A program made the position numbers and the translations under genes. From Warburgia ugandensis (Eukaryota > Streptophyta > Magnoliopsida > Canellales > Canellaceae), in NCBI GenBank assembly GCA_035236585.1, contig CP141126.1:7949001-8013000 (forward strand): a stretch of DNA of 64,000 nucleotides, given 5' to 3'. Below the pieces are notes generated by a model, which was not told the DNA's origin, did not search any database, and saw nothing but the letters and a program-made list of their open reading frames with translations. How positions within the stretch are numbered: the first letter of the stretch is position 1; the number at the start of each line of letters is the position of its first letter. Shown here piece by piece: positions 1 to 10,989 of this stretch.

Positions 1-249
1 CAGCTCAACATCGGAAAGGCCTTGTTGGGGCCCACTTTAATCTTAACGGTGATCAGCGTATTCGTTCGAAGTTCGCACAGATCTAGATTGATTGATTGGG
101 CGTTTGATAGGATTCTATAGTGGGAATTTTGTTAGGGACACCGCTTTTATACTTGAAAGCGAGTTTCTTCGTCTAGTCAAAGACTTTCAGGCCCCGAAGT
201 CCCTGCACTCTGGAGACCATCTCTTTCTCCCAAAAGCAGGAACCCAGCC
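1..249. other. Upstream flank of the GT47 pseudogene
   Basis: Non-coding sequence leading up to the old start codon at 250. It would have been promoter and 5' leader of the dead glycosyltransferase gene. I see no convincing TATA box or other element. Confidence 0.4.
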
Positions 250-885
250 ATGAAACCATTAGCTTCCAAGAACTCCACGACTCTTCCTTCTCTCTTTCTC
301 TCATTGTCTATTCTCTGCGTTCTACCCTTTCTATTTTCTTCCTCTTATCTACAACTCATTCCCCATAGTCTTCTTCTTTCTCTCTCCCTGCAGTCTCATC
401 CAGAATCTACTCAAACCCAGATCAAGGCATCAAAGTATGCGTCGCAGATCTCCCGAGATCCTTCCACTACGGCTTAGAGACAAATACTGGTCCCTCAAAG
501 ACGATTCCAGACTTGGAAGTGATGAAGACAATAAGATAAGATATTCTCTCGTTTCTTCCAAACAAAGGCCAGAATTCCCTCCGTATTCCGAGAACCAATT
601 AATCAAGCAGTACAGTGCAGAGCACTGGATCTTGGGCGATCTAATGACTCCTCAGGAATCGCGAGGTGGGTCCTTTGCAAAAAGGGTTTTAGACGTCCAT
701 GATCCTGATGTAGTTTTTGTGCCTTTTTTTGCAACTCTTAGTGCGGAATGCAGCTAGGAATAGCGAAAGGAATGTTTGGGAAGGAAGTGGGGAATGGGGA
801 TTATGTGAGACAGAAAAAAATTGTGGATTTGATAAGGAGCAGTAAGGCTTGGAAGCGGTCCGGTGGCCGTGATTATGTTTTCCTG

Positions 886-1046
886 CCGAGGGAGCTTGGC
901 GCAACAGTAAGTTGTCATGTGACTTTAAAGTTACGGGTTTAAGGCGTCGAAACAGCTTTGCAAAATATAAGGCTGTGTACTTTAGGCCTTGTGGTCTTCC
1001 CTTCCCCGGGACCCGCGGACGCCGGAGCTTCATGGGGCTGCCCTTT
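886..1046 (+). mobile_element. Au SINE copy 1, inside GT47 exon 1
   Basis: A tRNA-derived Au SINE in plus orientation. It starts with gggagcttggcgcaacagta (pol III box A region), then gacttt..gttacgggtttaagg (box B region), the tttgcaaaatataaggctg core and the final ttcatggggctgcccttt. It lies about 8 bp before the old exon 1 splice donor (aacag/gtattt), so it interrupts the coding sequence right after the GGRDYVF motif. I see no clear target duplication, which suggests an old insertion. Confidence 0.85.
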
Positions 1047-1053
1047 AACTAAC

Positions 1054-2999
1054 AGGTATTTTTATCTCCCTTATTTCATTTCTTAATCAAACTATAACGA
1101 ATTCTGTGGAAGTTTTCTCTAGGCAGAGGGATTAATGATGTCTTTTGTTCTCTAATTCTCACATTCAGGACTTAGTTTAGTCGGCAAACGGGATACTTTA
1201 GCTTTTAACAGCAGTTACCTTCTTTCTAGTGTAACCTTAACTATTCGTGACATGTTTTTGCTATGGTCTGCATTTGTGAAGTAGAAGTTGATACTTTTGA
1301 GAAAATAGATAGCGTGTAAATTCGCTAGGGATTTGGTTGATCACCAGTTTAGTTGAACAGGTTGACGAACAATTTAATTTAGAACTACACACAAATAGCA
1401 CCGCCTGCTAGCAACAGTTGTTCTGCTATTAGTAAGCAGAAATGCACTAGGACTCATCTCAGATTAGATTCTTCAGGTGATAGGCCCAAGTAACTGTTGC
1501 AGGTCCTTGGAACCCAAGGAAAAATCTTCACCCTATGCTTTTTTTTCTTTTATTCTTTCCGCAAGTAACGAGGAAAATGTAGACCTCGAATATATGCAAA
1601 TTCTAAGCTGAGCCATCCTCATTTTTGGATGTTATTTGCAGAGCTAGAGGTGTGGTTCCCTGTTACGAGTTTTGACAAGATTGGAAAATGTTGGAGCCCA
1701 TTAATCACTATCCTTATCCTTCAAGAGCATGTTATGTTGACTATTTGACTTTTTGCTTCACGCTCATTTCCTTCTGTTTTGATGGGCATTTTTCTTTGAG
1801 ATATTTAGCATTTGCTTTGGGGTGCTTCCCAAGTTTGTGACAATTTCTTGTGGGTGCCACCAGTTGAGTCAAGAAGTGGGCGTCACCACTAGCCACTGAG
1901 CTTCAAGGGTCTGGGCAATAAATATTTCAAGAAGAAAAAGTATTTGTGAAGAATATGGAGAATTCATCTGATTTTGCCTGGTCCTCCAACATTTGGTCTT
2001 TGCAATATGCTCCACGATGATCCATAAATAACTCTTATATCTCACTTCCCTTCCAGCTCTAGAGTGTGTGCTTGGGTCACTTGCTTACACCAAGATGCAT
2101 GACCCGTAAAGTATTCATGTTATGCCTTATTTCCTCCCTTTCCCTTGCCCTTTAAACCCCGAGGGATTAGCACTGAAGGAGACATCAGGTGCTCCACTTA
2201 TGCAGTTGGAAACTAATTGGTCCTACTTTATGGAACATTTCTGTATTTTAACTCTGCTGTAAAATTTTAAGATTTTCGAGTAAGCAACAAAGTCGAGACT
2301 CTTTTGAACAAAGTGACCTGTTAACATCTGTTTGGGTAAAATAGTTGTCTCACGTGTACCTAGCAGCGGATCTTATGTGGTTGGTTATATGTAGGGTCAA
2401 ACTCTTAAGGTTTCTCTGAGGGATTTCACAGCTGTTTAATATGAGTTGGGAGTCTTCATCCATCCCATGGGCTATCTGATGTTGCAATTTATATTCCTGA
2501 GAGTGGTTAGCAGCTTCTCATTTGATAACATCTTTGGTGCTCTTTGATTTTCGCAAGTGATATTCTTTCCTAATGTAACTTTTTTGGACTTGAAACCTTG
2601 GTTAGAGTTTCTTTATTGTGACCTTTATATGGATATTTTCATAACATGAACAAATACATGGGACAAGCTAGCGTTCTGGTCGAGTGATTTGTTCAATAAG
2701 GTGAAAGGAATACTTGCTTTGTCCATCCCCTGCAGAACTGACAATCTTGATTTTCAATGACAAAGTAAGATTTTCAATGTGGCAATCTTTTCAAAACCAT
2801 GGGATTGTTTTGAGAAGTTTTATGACTTTCTTGCTGCATTACTCAAAGTTTCTTATAATTTGTATCTGTATATATGATAAAATGAGCAACAAGTGATCAA
2901 ACTGTTATTGGTTACTGTGTGGTTAAGCAATCACTAGCATCTTATCATTCAGTCTCTGGATTGTCAGGTTGTGTTAAATCTTCAAGCATTCTTGGACAG
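1054..2999 (+). other. Old intron 1 of the GT47 pseudogene
   Basis: A 1.9 kb T-rich stretch between the recognisable exons 1 and 2. It begins gtattttta and ends ttggacag. I see no other gene or clear repeat in it. The second old intron, 3244-4361, is similar. Confidence 0.6.
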
Positions 3000-4581
3000 A
3001 CCCAGTTGCAATGTGGCATGTTAGAGCTGAAATATCGCCAGCCATCTTCTTAGTTGTAGATTTTGGCGGTTGGTACAGAGTTGATTCAAATGGTAACTCT
3101 TCAAATATGATACAACATTCACTAGTTTCACTGCTAAAAGATGTGATTGTTCCTTGCACTCATCTGCTTCCAAGATTGCACTTGTCGGAAAATAAGGATT
3201 GACATACCCTTCTGTACTTCAAAGGGGCTAAACACAGGCACCGGGTTGGTATTTCATTGTTCTTCTTAGCTTTAATGTTTGGTCTTATTCCAGTCTATCC
3301 ATCATAAGGTTAGCCAATCTCTTTAGAGTCAATATACATGAAAACATGAGGACATGTTTCTGACTGTAGAAGTTAACACCATACATCATTGAGTTGCATC
3401 TAGTCAAAGATAGTTTCTTTGATTGATTAATTTTGGATGAGGCATTTTTTTTATTAACAGTCAAGATTATAAACTTGTTATCAATCTAAAATTTGATTTT
3501 TTTTACGTGTATAAACTTACTTGAACATGTCTTGACTGAACCATGTAATGGCCAAGAAATTTGAGGCGATGGAAAATAATACTAGGACAATTCTAAAATT
3601 TCTTGAACTTAATTTTTAAGAAATGCCCTTTCTTTTCATTGGTTTCACATGATTTCTATCATATTCTGTATCCAATGAGAAGACACTGTAGCATTAACCC
3701 ATATTTTTAATTTTTGATATTTTTGGGTGCTGAAAACCTTGAGTTTCCTGAAGTAGCCATATTTTTGTCTTAATTTTTGTTTTTTAGTTCCAAACTAAGA
3801 AACTTCTTTGCAAAGACGTGGACCAGATTCAGGCGCAGTTGTATTGGCATCAAAGATTATCTGTCACTGCTGAACCTTCAATCATTATAAATCTAAAACT
3901 TCATATCATCAATCACTGAAATTAAATTATTGCAAAGTGCAAAGAGGTGCACATGGTGGAAAGAATTGCAAAAAAGGAGAAAAGGAAAAGGGAAAAGAAA
4001 AGGACATATAATATTCTTGAAAGTATTCTGTGCTTGGCTGAAATTTAGATCCAAAGATAAGTTTAAGTTCATTAATTAGCTGACAAAATTTGGTCGTGAT
4101 CTAACAAAAACGTTGAGGCTTTGTGTAATGGACATAATTATCTCATATAAGTAAAGTGCTTGAGCTAGTATTGACGTAACTGCATAAAGGTTATGGTTTT
4201 GTTGTAATGCCTACTTCATATTATATTGCACAGCAACAAAAGTAGAAGAGCCATTTTTATGTTTTAGTATTATATTCCCTGTGACACCTGATAAATATGA
4301 ACTTTTGTGGTGTTTGGATTTGAAATACAAAATGAGATCCTTATCCTCTTTACCTTTTTAGGGAGGTCTGGTTAGAGAAAAAATGTGGAGTTTGCTGATT
4401 AATGAGCCTGGGGTTGTCATGGAAGAAGGTTTCCCTAATGTTACTGGTCGTGAGCAGTCAGTAAGATGCATTCTTCCGAGTTCTGCTTGCACCCAGCAGG
4501 AGACACATGTACTTCATGTCGACTTTTTGATGCTGTATTCAATGTATACCAGTCATTGTTAGTGATAGCATTGAGCTACCC

Positions 4582-4967
4582 TGATACACCACTGATACAT
4601 CATACCTACTCTAGAAGGAGACAGACCCCACAGAGAGAGGGACGCTACACGTGTCTGTTAGTGGATGGATGAGAGTAACCAGGTTGTTATATTGTTATAG
4701 GTTGTTACACTGTTAGTTAGGGAGGGATGGGGAGGAAGAAGTGGGGGGGACTGGTACTGGAGTTTTGGTTCTGGACTGGGGGGAAGTTAGCCGGGGGAGG
4801 GCCCTTGTATGGGAATGTTCTTCTTCTTTCTATTTCCTTCCTCCATTGTTATCACCTAAGGGGAAATGTATCTGAATCAGAATCTTACTTATGAATAAGA
4901 TTTTCCATTCCCTTTCATTCCTGAATTGTTGAGTTCTTGAGCCGAGACCCAACTAGATAAGCCAACA
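4582..4967. mobile_element. Solo LTR (386 bp) in GT47 exon 3
   Basis: The coding match stops at ..SIELP (4581) and resumes at ..MMDYSDFSVFV from 4973. The DNA between begins TGATACACC and ends GCCAACA, i.e. TG..CA. It is flanked by taccc (4577-4581) and tcccc (4968-4972), a 5-bp target duplication with one change. No second LTR or internal region is present, so it fits a solo LTR left by recombination. The superfamily is not recognised. Confidence 0.72.
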
Positions 4968-5295
4968 TCCCCTATAAGGAATGATGGACTATTCAGATTT
5001 CTCAGTTTTTGTTTCAAAAAGTGATGCATTGCAACCAAGCTGGCTCATAGGTCACCTTAAGAGTTTCTGCTAAAAGCAGAAAAATAAATTCCACCATAAA
5101 ATGTCACAGGTTCAACCCATTTTTGAGTATGATAAGGGTCATCCTGGTGGTATAGGGCCCGTTCCTCCAGACGGTGCTGTAAATCATATATGGAAAAATG
5201 TTCACCAGAAACTGCCATTGATTAAGGAAGCAATCATCCAGGAGAAGTGAAAACCTCTGGGTGTTACTGTTATTGTTCGTTGTCATTATACGTGA

Positions 5296-5787
5296 TTTTA
5301 TTTATTCTTTTTCGTCTGCTTTTGGTACACATTGAAGATTGAAAATTACAAGCTTGTTGTGATGCTATTTTTATTGGCTCATATGATTGTCAATTTTTCT
5401 TTGGTTAACCACGACATGTCTGATTAAAGCTCATCAAGATTGCTCATCTGCAAACTGCACCAGAGGCACCAAATTGTTGCATGTAAACAAATGCACACAT
5501 AACATTATTGTCCTTACAGACAGGTTTTACTGAAGGTGGTCATGTAATCTGGTTGATCAGATATGGCTCTATTCCACTCCAGTTTGAGATGTGTATAGAA
5601 TTCTGTTGTGACTTTTTCTCACAACAATGAATTTGGAGTATTTTTCCTTGGGAGTTTTCTTTTCCCTGCTTATAATATGCAATATTCTATATCTGATGTG
5701 GTACTGTTATTTCTTTCATGACATCCATGCTCATGGAATGAAAGGCAAATGTCAAATTCACACAACTAATGAAAGAACTAAGTTTAA
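5296..5787. other. Intergenic spacer between two pseudogenes
   Basis: About 490 bp of AT-rich sequence between the GT47 remnant (+) and the DMP remnant (-), which converge here. I see no gene or repeat. Confidence 0.5.
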
Positions 5788-8512
5788 TTATGAGGTAGCA
5801 GGATAACCTATACCACGTCTTGTAGTGGGGAAAATTACAAACAGCATGCTCCAGATGAACCTGATTCTGACAAGAACGGTGTCCAGAACTTTTTGCATCT
5901 CTTGTTCTGGCTGTGGATAGAAGCAATTTACTGCATTCTTGTCTTGAAGGGCAACTGCAGCAAAGTCCAACACCGAGAGGACTGCATGGATGGAGTCAAT
6001 GAATCTGAGCCTGTACTTTCTACGATCAGGAAGACTTGGAGCTTCTGCTGGGTAGTCAAAGAGCCACATCCTTTGGGGGTGGCAAGAACATAATGACAGC
6101 ATTGTTAAGTGTTCAATTTTGGTCAAAATATCCCTAATTTAATATTTGCTTGGAGCATCTAGATCATTAATTTTAAGATTTTAAATCAAATATTTCATTT
6201 TAGCTTTAATTGGTCATCCAACCGTTGAATTGTAAAATTTAGTGGTTAAATGACTATTAAAGCTAATGTACGGTTTAGATTTCGCTAATTGAGTCTTGTG
6301 CATTGCAGATCAGTCAACTCAGGCATGGACGCTCCAGATTGAATCATGGAAAGAGACTGAAGACTTTGAAGACTTGCAGAGTTCTAGCAAAACTAAGAAA
6401 GCTAGTGGACCCCACCTATCTCCTCTTCCTTCTCTTTCTCCTCTCTTCTTTCTTTTTCTCTTATCCCTCTCCTTTTTTTTCTCTCTCTCTCTTCTATCTC
6501 TTTTTTTTCCTTCTCTTTCACACGTCTCTCCCTATCTCTCTTTTAAAAGACCCTTCTTTCTTCTCCAAAGGGGGACGTTTTTTTCTTCTTTGGGAGGCTG
6601 GGCTCTCTCTCTCTCTCTCCCGTCACACCTCCGTTCAAGGCCTTTCACTTTGCCCCACCTTCCCTGTTTCTCCACAGTACAAACCCAGGTCCTCGGCTGC
6701 CATCGTTGCCACTACCAAACAACGCCCCAGTCGATTTTCTTTTCCATTCTCAGTTTCCAACAGGAAACTGAGTTTCAACCTTCACCTTCACCTTCACCAT
6801 TTCTCTCCTTTCCTTTTGTCTTCCTTCTCTCCAATACCACCGTCTCTCTTCTCTCTTAGTCTCCATCTCCCTTGTTAGCATTCACCGCTTATCTGCATCC
6901 ATTGCACGCACCAGAACCCGTCGTATGCTCCATTGCACAGACCCAGGCAGGTAGGGCAGACCAGGCGTCTGTTTCACTCTGCGTGCGACGCCCCATCTGC
7001 TTCAGTTTTTCCACCAGACGTTTACCCAAATAGACGTCATCTTCCCCTGCTTCCACCGCACTTGCCCAAGCTGAGGAAGCCACGCTCCTGGCGTCTGCAC
7101 TCTAGCCCTGAAGTAGCCCGGTTCCCCTTTGTCCACCAGGCTCATCTTCAACATGCACGGGTTCTCTTCGACCCAGTCTGGTCCAGCCAAGCACCTGCCT
7201 TATCCCCATCACCGGTTTTTCCCTGCATCATCACCGGCCCAAGCCTAAACCCAACACCCTGCTCTCATCCCTCACTGCCCAGTCCAGTACTAGGCGTCAT
7301 CTCCTTCATCGAGCAGAGCAAAGCCCACTTCTTTTTCTCCTCCCCACATCACCCGCATCTCCCTCCTCTGTTTGTTATGACCGCACCTCCCATCTCTGCT
7401 CACAACCCCTCTATCATACCGTCATCTCCATTCCACACAGGCCTAGCTTCTTTGCCTCTTCCCTTCTCGATCACCCAGCTCCTTCCCATCTCTGTCGCAC
7501 ATTCGTCCCAGGCTTCCCTGCTTGTCACGATCAGGAAGCCCAGGTCACCACGATCCACGCTCCACCACCGGCCCTGGGAGAGAATACCCAACTCGGGTTT
7601 TTCTCCCAATCTTTTCCTTTCTCTTCTTCTCCTTCCTCTTTTCCTCCCTTCTTCTCCCTTCTTCCCCTCTACGGTTTTCTTCTCCATCGTTTTTTTCCTG
7701 GTTTTTAGTTAAAAACCAGAAACCCTCAGAATTACAAATTTGCACCTGCAGATCTCAGAAATTACAAATCTGCACCTGCAGATCTCAGAAATTACAATTC
7801 TGTCCTATTTCAGAAATATTAATTGGGTCCCCTGTTTAATTACAACTGTATCCCTATACTATTCTGGTTTTAACTTATCTTTATTCTGACTATTCAGGGA
7901 CAGTGCAATCCAGGACAGACTATTCAAGAACAGACTAATCCAGAGACAGTGCAATCCAAGGACAAGCTTATCCAAGACGCATTTTATTTTTATTTTCTGT
8001 TTTCCTTGGAATAAATATTTGTGAACATTGGAACAATTGAATAAATCTGGATTTTATTTTTTGTTAGTTTTTATTCTTTTAGTTGAATTTTATTCAAAAC
8101 TCTATAATTTTAAATCAAGTCCTCGTGGGATCGACCCGTATTTGCATAGCTATACTACAATAGCCCGTGCACTTGCGGTTAAACAATCAACAAGCATCCA
8201 TCGGATGTTCTGATGTTGTCTGTATAGCAAGCAAGAAAGCAAGATGTCACAAGTAGCAGGACAAGGATTTGTGTTAAGAGACGGGTGACAGGATCACAAG
8301 TGCCGTTGTTGGAGAAATTTGTTGTAAGGACTAAGGAGCTGGAAGGCCAGAGGGGTGCCTGTAGGTAGGAGATTAGTCAAGTGAGCTGTGCTGTCTGAGT
8401 AATTCCCTGTTGTGAGAGGGTGGGAGAAGGAGCAGCAGCAGCAGTTCCAGTCAGAGGCTCGCTTTCTCGGCTTCTTGTTGGTTCCTTTTCGCTTCTAGTT
8501 CTGATATGAAAT
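5788..8512 (-). pseudogene. DMP (DUF679) membrane protein pseudogene, split by LTR
   Basis: A second, dead member of the plant DUF679/DMP family of small four-helix membrane proteins. The N-terminal half is at 8198-8512, with SEKEPTRSRESEPLTG, LTNLLPTGTPLAFQLL, FSNNGTCDPVTRLL and SCFLACYTDNIRTSDG. The C-terminal half is at 5788-6097, with MWLFDYPAEAPSLPDRR, YRLRFIDSIHAVLSVL, NAVNCFYPQPEQEMQKVL and FPTTRRGIGYP. The two halves are separated exactly by a solo LTR (6103-8192). Other damage: the start codon seems lost near 8512, there are frameshifts near 8380 and 8335, and one base is missing before MWLFDYP. The intact DMP gene at 9862-10512 lies on the same strand, so this was a tandem pair. The two copies are clearly diverged, so the duplication is old or they are different subfamilies. 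Confidence 0.88.
6103..8192. mobile_element. Solo LTR (2,090 bp) with perfect TSD AGCAT
   Basis: The insertion splits the DMP pseudogene. It begins TGTTAAGTG and ends CAATCAACA (TGTT..AACA inverted ends). It is flanked by identical AGCAT copies at 6098-6102 and 8193-8197. The interior has long C/T-rich tracts (6400-7690), a tandem pair of gcacctgcagatctcagaaa near 7740-7790, and an AT-rich end. It has no reverse transcriptase, and its two ends are not copies of each other, so it is a solo LTR rather than a full element. Size and layout suggest a Ty3/gypsy-type element, but the superfamily is inferred. Confidence 0.82.
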
Positions 8513-9336
8513 GCAGCTTGATGAAAACTTAAGGTGCCGATTCTATATTTTTTATGCTTACGCTGCTTGCTACTATGTTGGTTATAGAAGTTGACAGCCT
8601 TCTTCTCTGTAGGCCGCCATGTTTGTCCCAGCCGTGAAGGTATTGATAATACACAAACATGGACAGGATTTGTTAAATGCTCATCCATCTATCTGCCTGC
8701 TTGTTTCGGTAATGAGACATTCACATTATTAAAAATTTGGTTGGCAGAACTGATTATCATCATTTGTAACTGAACTGGCGAGTCTGGACGCGTAGTGGCT
8801 GGAATTCTTTATGGATTCAAGTGATGTATTCTAGAAACTCGTTAAATCCATAAAATTTGTTGTCTGATGGACTCTGAATTTTGGTTGCTTAGATGGTCAG
8901 CAGAATTGTAGTAAAAGGCTGTAGAGGAACTCCATGCACCCATCTGGCATTTATAATCATGTAAGATTCCTTTTTTCTGTTTTTAATCACATGTTTAACT
9001 ATCTAAAATGCATCCAAGGCAGGAATTTAATGTTTTTCCAGTTTTTGTAGATTGTGGGGTGACCTTGATTCATGATGCATACTTTTAATGATCCTATCGA
9101 TTCATCTAATTTTGCCAGACTAAGATAGTAGTTGATTAAAAAATTGTACAGATTAGAAGATTTTGGCATGAGAAAATTTGTACTTTTGGTCACAGGAAAC
9201 TAACGAGTAGGGATGGCAATGGTCTGGTTGGACTCAATTTTTAGCTGACCTAACCTTAGTTCTTTTCTCTTGTTCCTTACTGATCGCTGCCTTGTTCAGG
9301 TCAAAGAATTTTTAATCTTAGCCCTATTTGGGTCAA
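8513..9336. other. Intergenic spacer, no gene seen
   Basis: About 800 bp between the DMP pseudogene (upstream flank on its strand) and a SINE. It holds only short, unsupported open frames and no recognised repeat. Confidence 0.5.
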
Positions 9337-9491
9337 AAGTTGTCGTCATGTGACCTTGAGGTCACGGGTTGAAGGCGTGGAATCACTTTCTTGCAAAAAT
9401 GCAAAGTAAGACTGCCTACTTGAGGCCATTGTGGCCTGCCCCTTCCCCGGAACCTGCATGGGCAGGTGCTTTGTGTGCTGGGGCCGCCCTA
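9337..9491 (+). mobile_element. Au SINE copy 2, 5'-truncated
   Basis: Plus orientation. It has gtcatgtgaccttgaggtca with box B (cacgggttgaagg), the cttgcaaaaatgcaaagtaag core, ccttccccggaacctgc and the terminal ggggccgcccta. The usual ggagccttggcgcaa start is missing, so it is truncated at the 5' end. It lies about 370 bp past the stop codon of the intact DMP gene. Confidence 0.85.
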
Positions 9492-9861
9492 ATTCATTTG
9501 GAAAAGATATGCCAGGCACACTGCCAAGACTAAGCTACGCTCAGCAATAACAGCAGCAGCAAGATAACAAACATACAAAGATACCGTTCAAATAAAAAAA
9601 GAAGAAGAACAAACGTACAAACAGCAATTGTACCACAAGAGAGACCACTTTACATGTCCGACCGGTAAAGATCATTCTCTTCATTACCCCCTGTTGACCC
9701 GATCTTCAGCAAGCTGATCAGCATCCTAGTTTGCTGATCTATGAACATGTCAAAGGATACGTTTTTCCAATGATCCAAAGCTTAGCTTCTTAAACCATAT
9801 CCCATGAACGCCATGGAATCAAGTCATTTCCCAGGAGAAATTGTACAAACCACTCAATAAA

Positions 9862-10512
9862 CTACTTTGTTTCATTCCTAAAGTAGAGGGCATCTCTCTT
9901 TAGCAAGAAAGGATAACCAATTCCCCTTCTCCTAGAAGGAAACAACACATACAAAACACTGATCACGAAACCAACTAAAAGAGGAACAGTGTTAGTCACC
10001 TTCCTCGGCATTTTTGGATAATAACACATCACAACATCGTTATGCAAAGCTGCAAATGCAAGGAAAGCAACGAGCGAAAGAGATGCATGAAAGAGATCTG
10101 CCCACTTGAGCCTATAAGAAGAAGGCTCCGATGGCCTCTTTCTGCCATGATTAAACGTCCATATGCCCCCAAAAGTAGCAACCCCATAATATAATCTTCC
10201 AGTAGATGATCGGAAGCTATCTGTAAATGTGAAGAAGATGCAAGAAGCTGCCAAAATGCCAGTGAAAACACCCATCAACCAACGATTAAGATTGTTGCAT
10301 TTTCCATCGTTTGTCAAGAGTGGTGCAAAGATTGTGAAGGCGAGAATTGTAGCTGTTGGTAAAAGAACGTTGAGCCTTGCGGTGCCGCTAAGGACTGTGT
10401 TAATCAAGTACAGGAGATGGGATTCGTCGGCTCCATCATCTAATGAATCTTCGTCGTTGTCATTGTGGATATAGCCTTCAATTAGAACTTTGTGGCTCTC
10501 GTCGGCGGCCAT
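9862..10512 (-). CDS. DMP family (DUF679) membrane protein
   Basis: A single-exon gene for 216 aa, a normal length and structure for plant DUF679/DMP proteins. An acidic N-tail (residues 1-35) is followed by four hydrophobic segments: VLLPTATILAFTIFAPLL (about 50-68), WLMGVFTGILAASCIFFTF (about 78-97), LFHASLSLVAFLAFAAL (about 140-156) and VPLLVGFVISVLYVLF (about 175-191). Family signatures are LLPTATILAF, NDGKCNNLNRW, FTDSFRSSTGRLYYG and FPSRRRGIGYP near the end. DMPs sit in endomembranes; described roles include senescence and membrane remodelling, and two sperm-expressed members act in double fertilisation. Which subgroup this is cannot be told by eye. The start at 10512 is the only one that gives the full N-tail. 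A decayed paralogue lies downstream at 5788-8512. Confidence 0.93.
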   Translation of the reverse strand: MAADESHKVLIEGYIHNDNDEDSLDDGADESHLLYLINTVLSGTARLNVLLPTATILAFTIFAPLLTNDGKCNNLNRWLMGVFTGILAASCIFFTFTDSFRSSTGRLYYGVATFGGIWTFNHGRKRPSEPSSYRLKWADLFHASLSLVAFLAFAALHNDVVMCYYPKMPRKVTNTVPLLVGFVISVLYVLFPSRRRGIGYPFLLKRDALYFRNETK

Positions 10513-10774
10513 CAGATAAACCAGTTCTGACCCACTTCCGGCGTAGAGGTGGTATTTGGGAGGTGACGAGGGAAATTGTGTACATATTTACCAAGATATG
10601 AGATTCGTTGATTTAGAGAGAAGGATGAGAAATTCCTTTTCTTCCTAACAAGGGTGGTGCTACACACGAGTTTCGGCATTTACTTTGTGTTTGTATCGTG
10701 ACTTTGCTTGTTTCCGTTGCTTTCTGTGTCCAAACCGTTCTTTCTAGAATTCTCAGCTCTTTGAACTTTAACAG

Positions 10775-10957
10775 AGGGGCAGCCACAGTGCACGAAGCTT
10801 CCGCCTATGAGGGATTCGGGGAAGGGGTGGACTCCAAGGCTTAATAATAAGCAGCTTTACCTTGTATTCTTGTAAGAGGCTATTTTCACACTTTGAACTT
10901 GTATTCTAAAATCATGCGATGACAGCTTTATCGTCACGTCAAGGCTGTTTGCAAGAG
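10775..10957 (-). mobile_element. Au SINE copy 3, perfect 19-bp TSD
   Basis: Minus orientation. It starts ggggcagccacagtgcacga (3' end of the SINE) and runs through ggggaaggggtggact and the gtaagaggctattttcacac core to aaggctgtttgcaagag. The 19-bp direct repeat gctctttgaactttaacag flanks it at 10756-10774 and 10958-10976. A perfect long duplication marks a fairly recent insertion, although the SINE body is diverged. Confidence 0.88.
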
Positions 10958-10989
10958 GCTCTTTGAACTTTAACAGGGTGTGTAATTTG

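Larger units (their letters stand above)
250..5295 (+). pseudogene. GT47 exostosin-like glycosyltransferase pseudogene
   Basis: The remains of a plant GT47 (exostosin-domain) glycosyltransferase. Such enzymes are Golgi type II membrane proteins that build cell-wall polysaccharides. Exon 1 (250 to about 1053) starts with a signal-anchor-like hydrophobic stretch, then IKVCVADLPRSFHYGL, SENQLIKQYSAEHWILGD, VVFVPFFATLSAE and RSGGRDYVF. Exon 2 (about 3000-3243) has DPVAMWHVRAEI, FLVVDFGGWYR and VSLLKDVIVP. Exon 3 (4362-5295) has [20 protein letters not shown] and [13 protein letters not shown], then DYSDFSVFV, PPDGAVNHIW and HQKLPLIKEAII. It is dead: frameshifts lie near 423, 470, 745, 4465 and 4540; two CGA-to-TGA-like stops lie near 3199 and 5247; a SINE (886-1046) sits in exon 1 and a solo LTR (4582-4967) in exon 3. 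Introns are kept, so it is not a processed copy. Some shifts could be assembly errors, but the insertions are not. Confidence 0.88.

Noticed and set aside
6296..6878. Two overlapping plus-strand open frames of 187 and 191 codons rich in Ser, Leu and Phe.
   Set aside because: Both come from a C/T-rich tract inside the 2.1 kb solo LTR; two frames open over the same DNA is a composition effect.
6933..7712. A 259-codon plus-strand open frame rich in Pro and Ser.
   Set aside because: It also lies in the pyrimidine-rich part of the solo LTR, with no domain and no start context; composition artefact.
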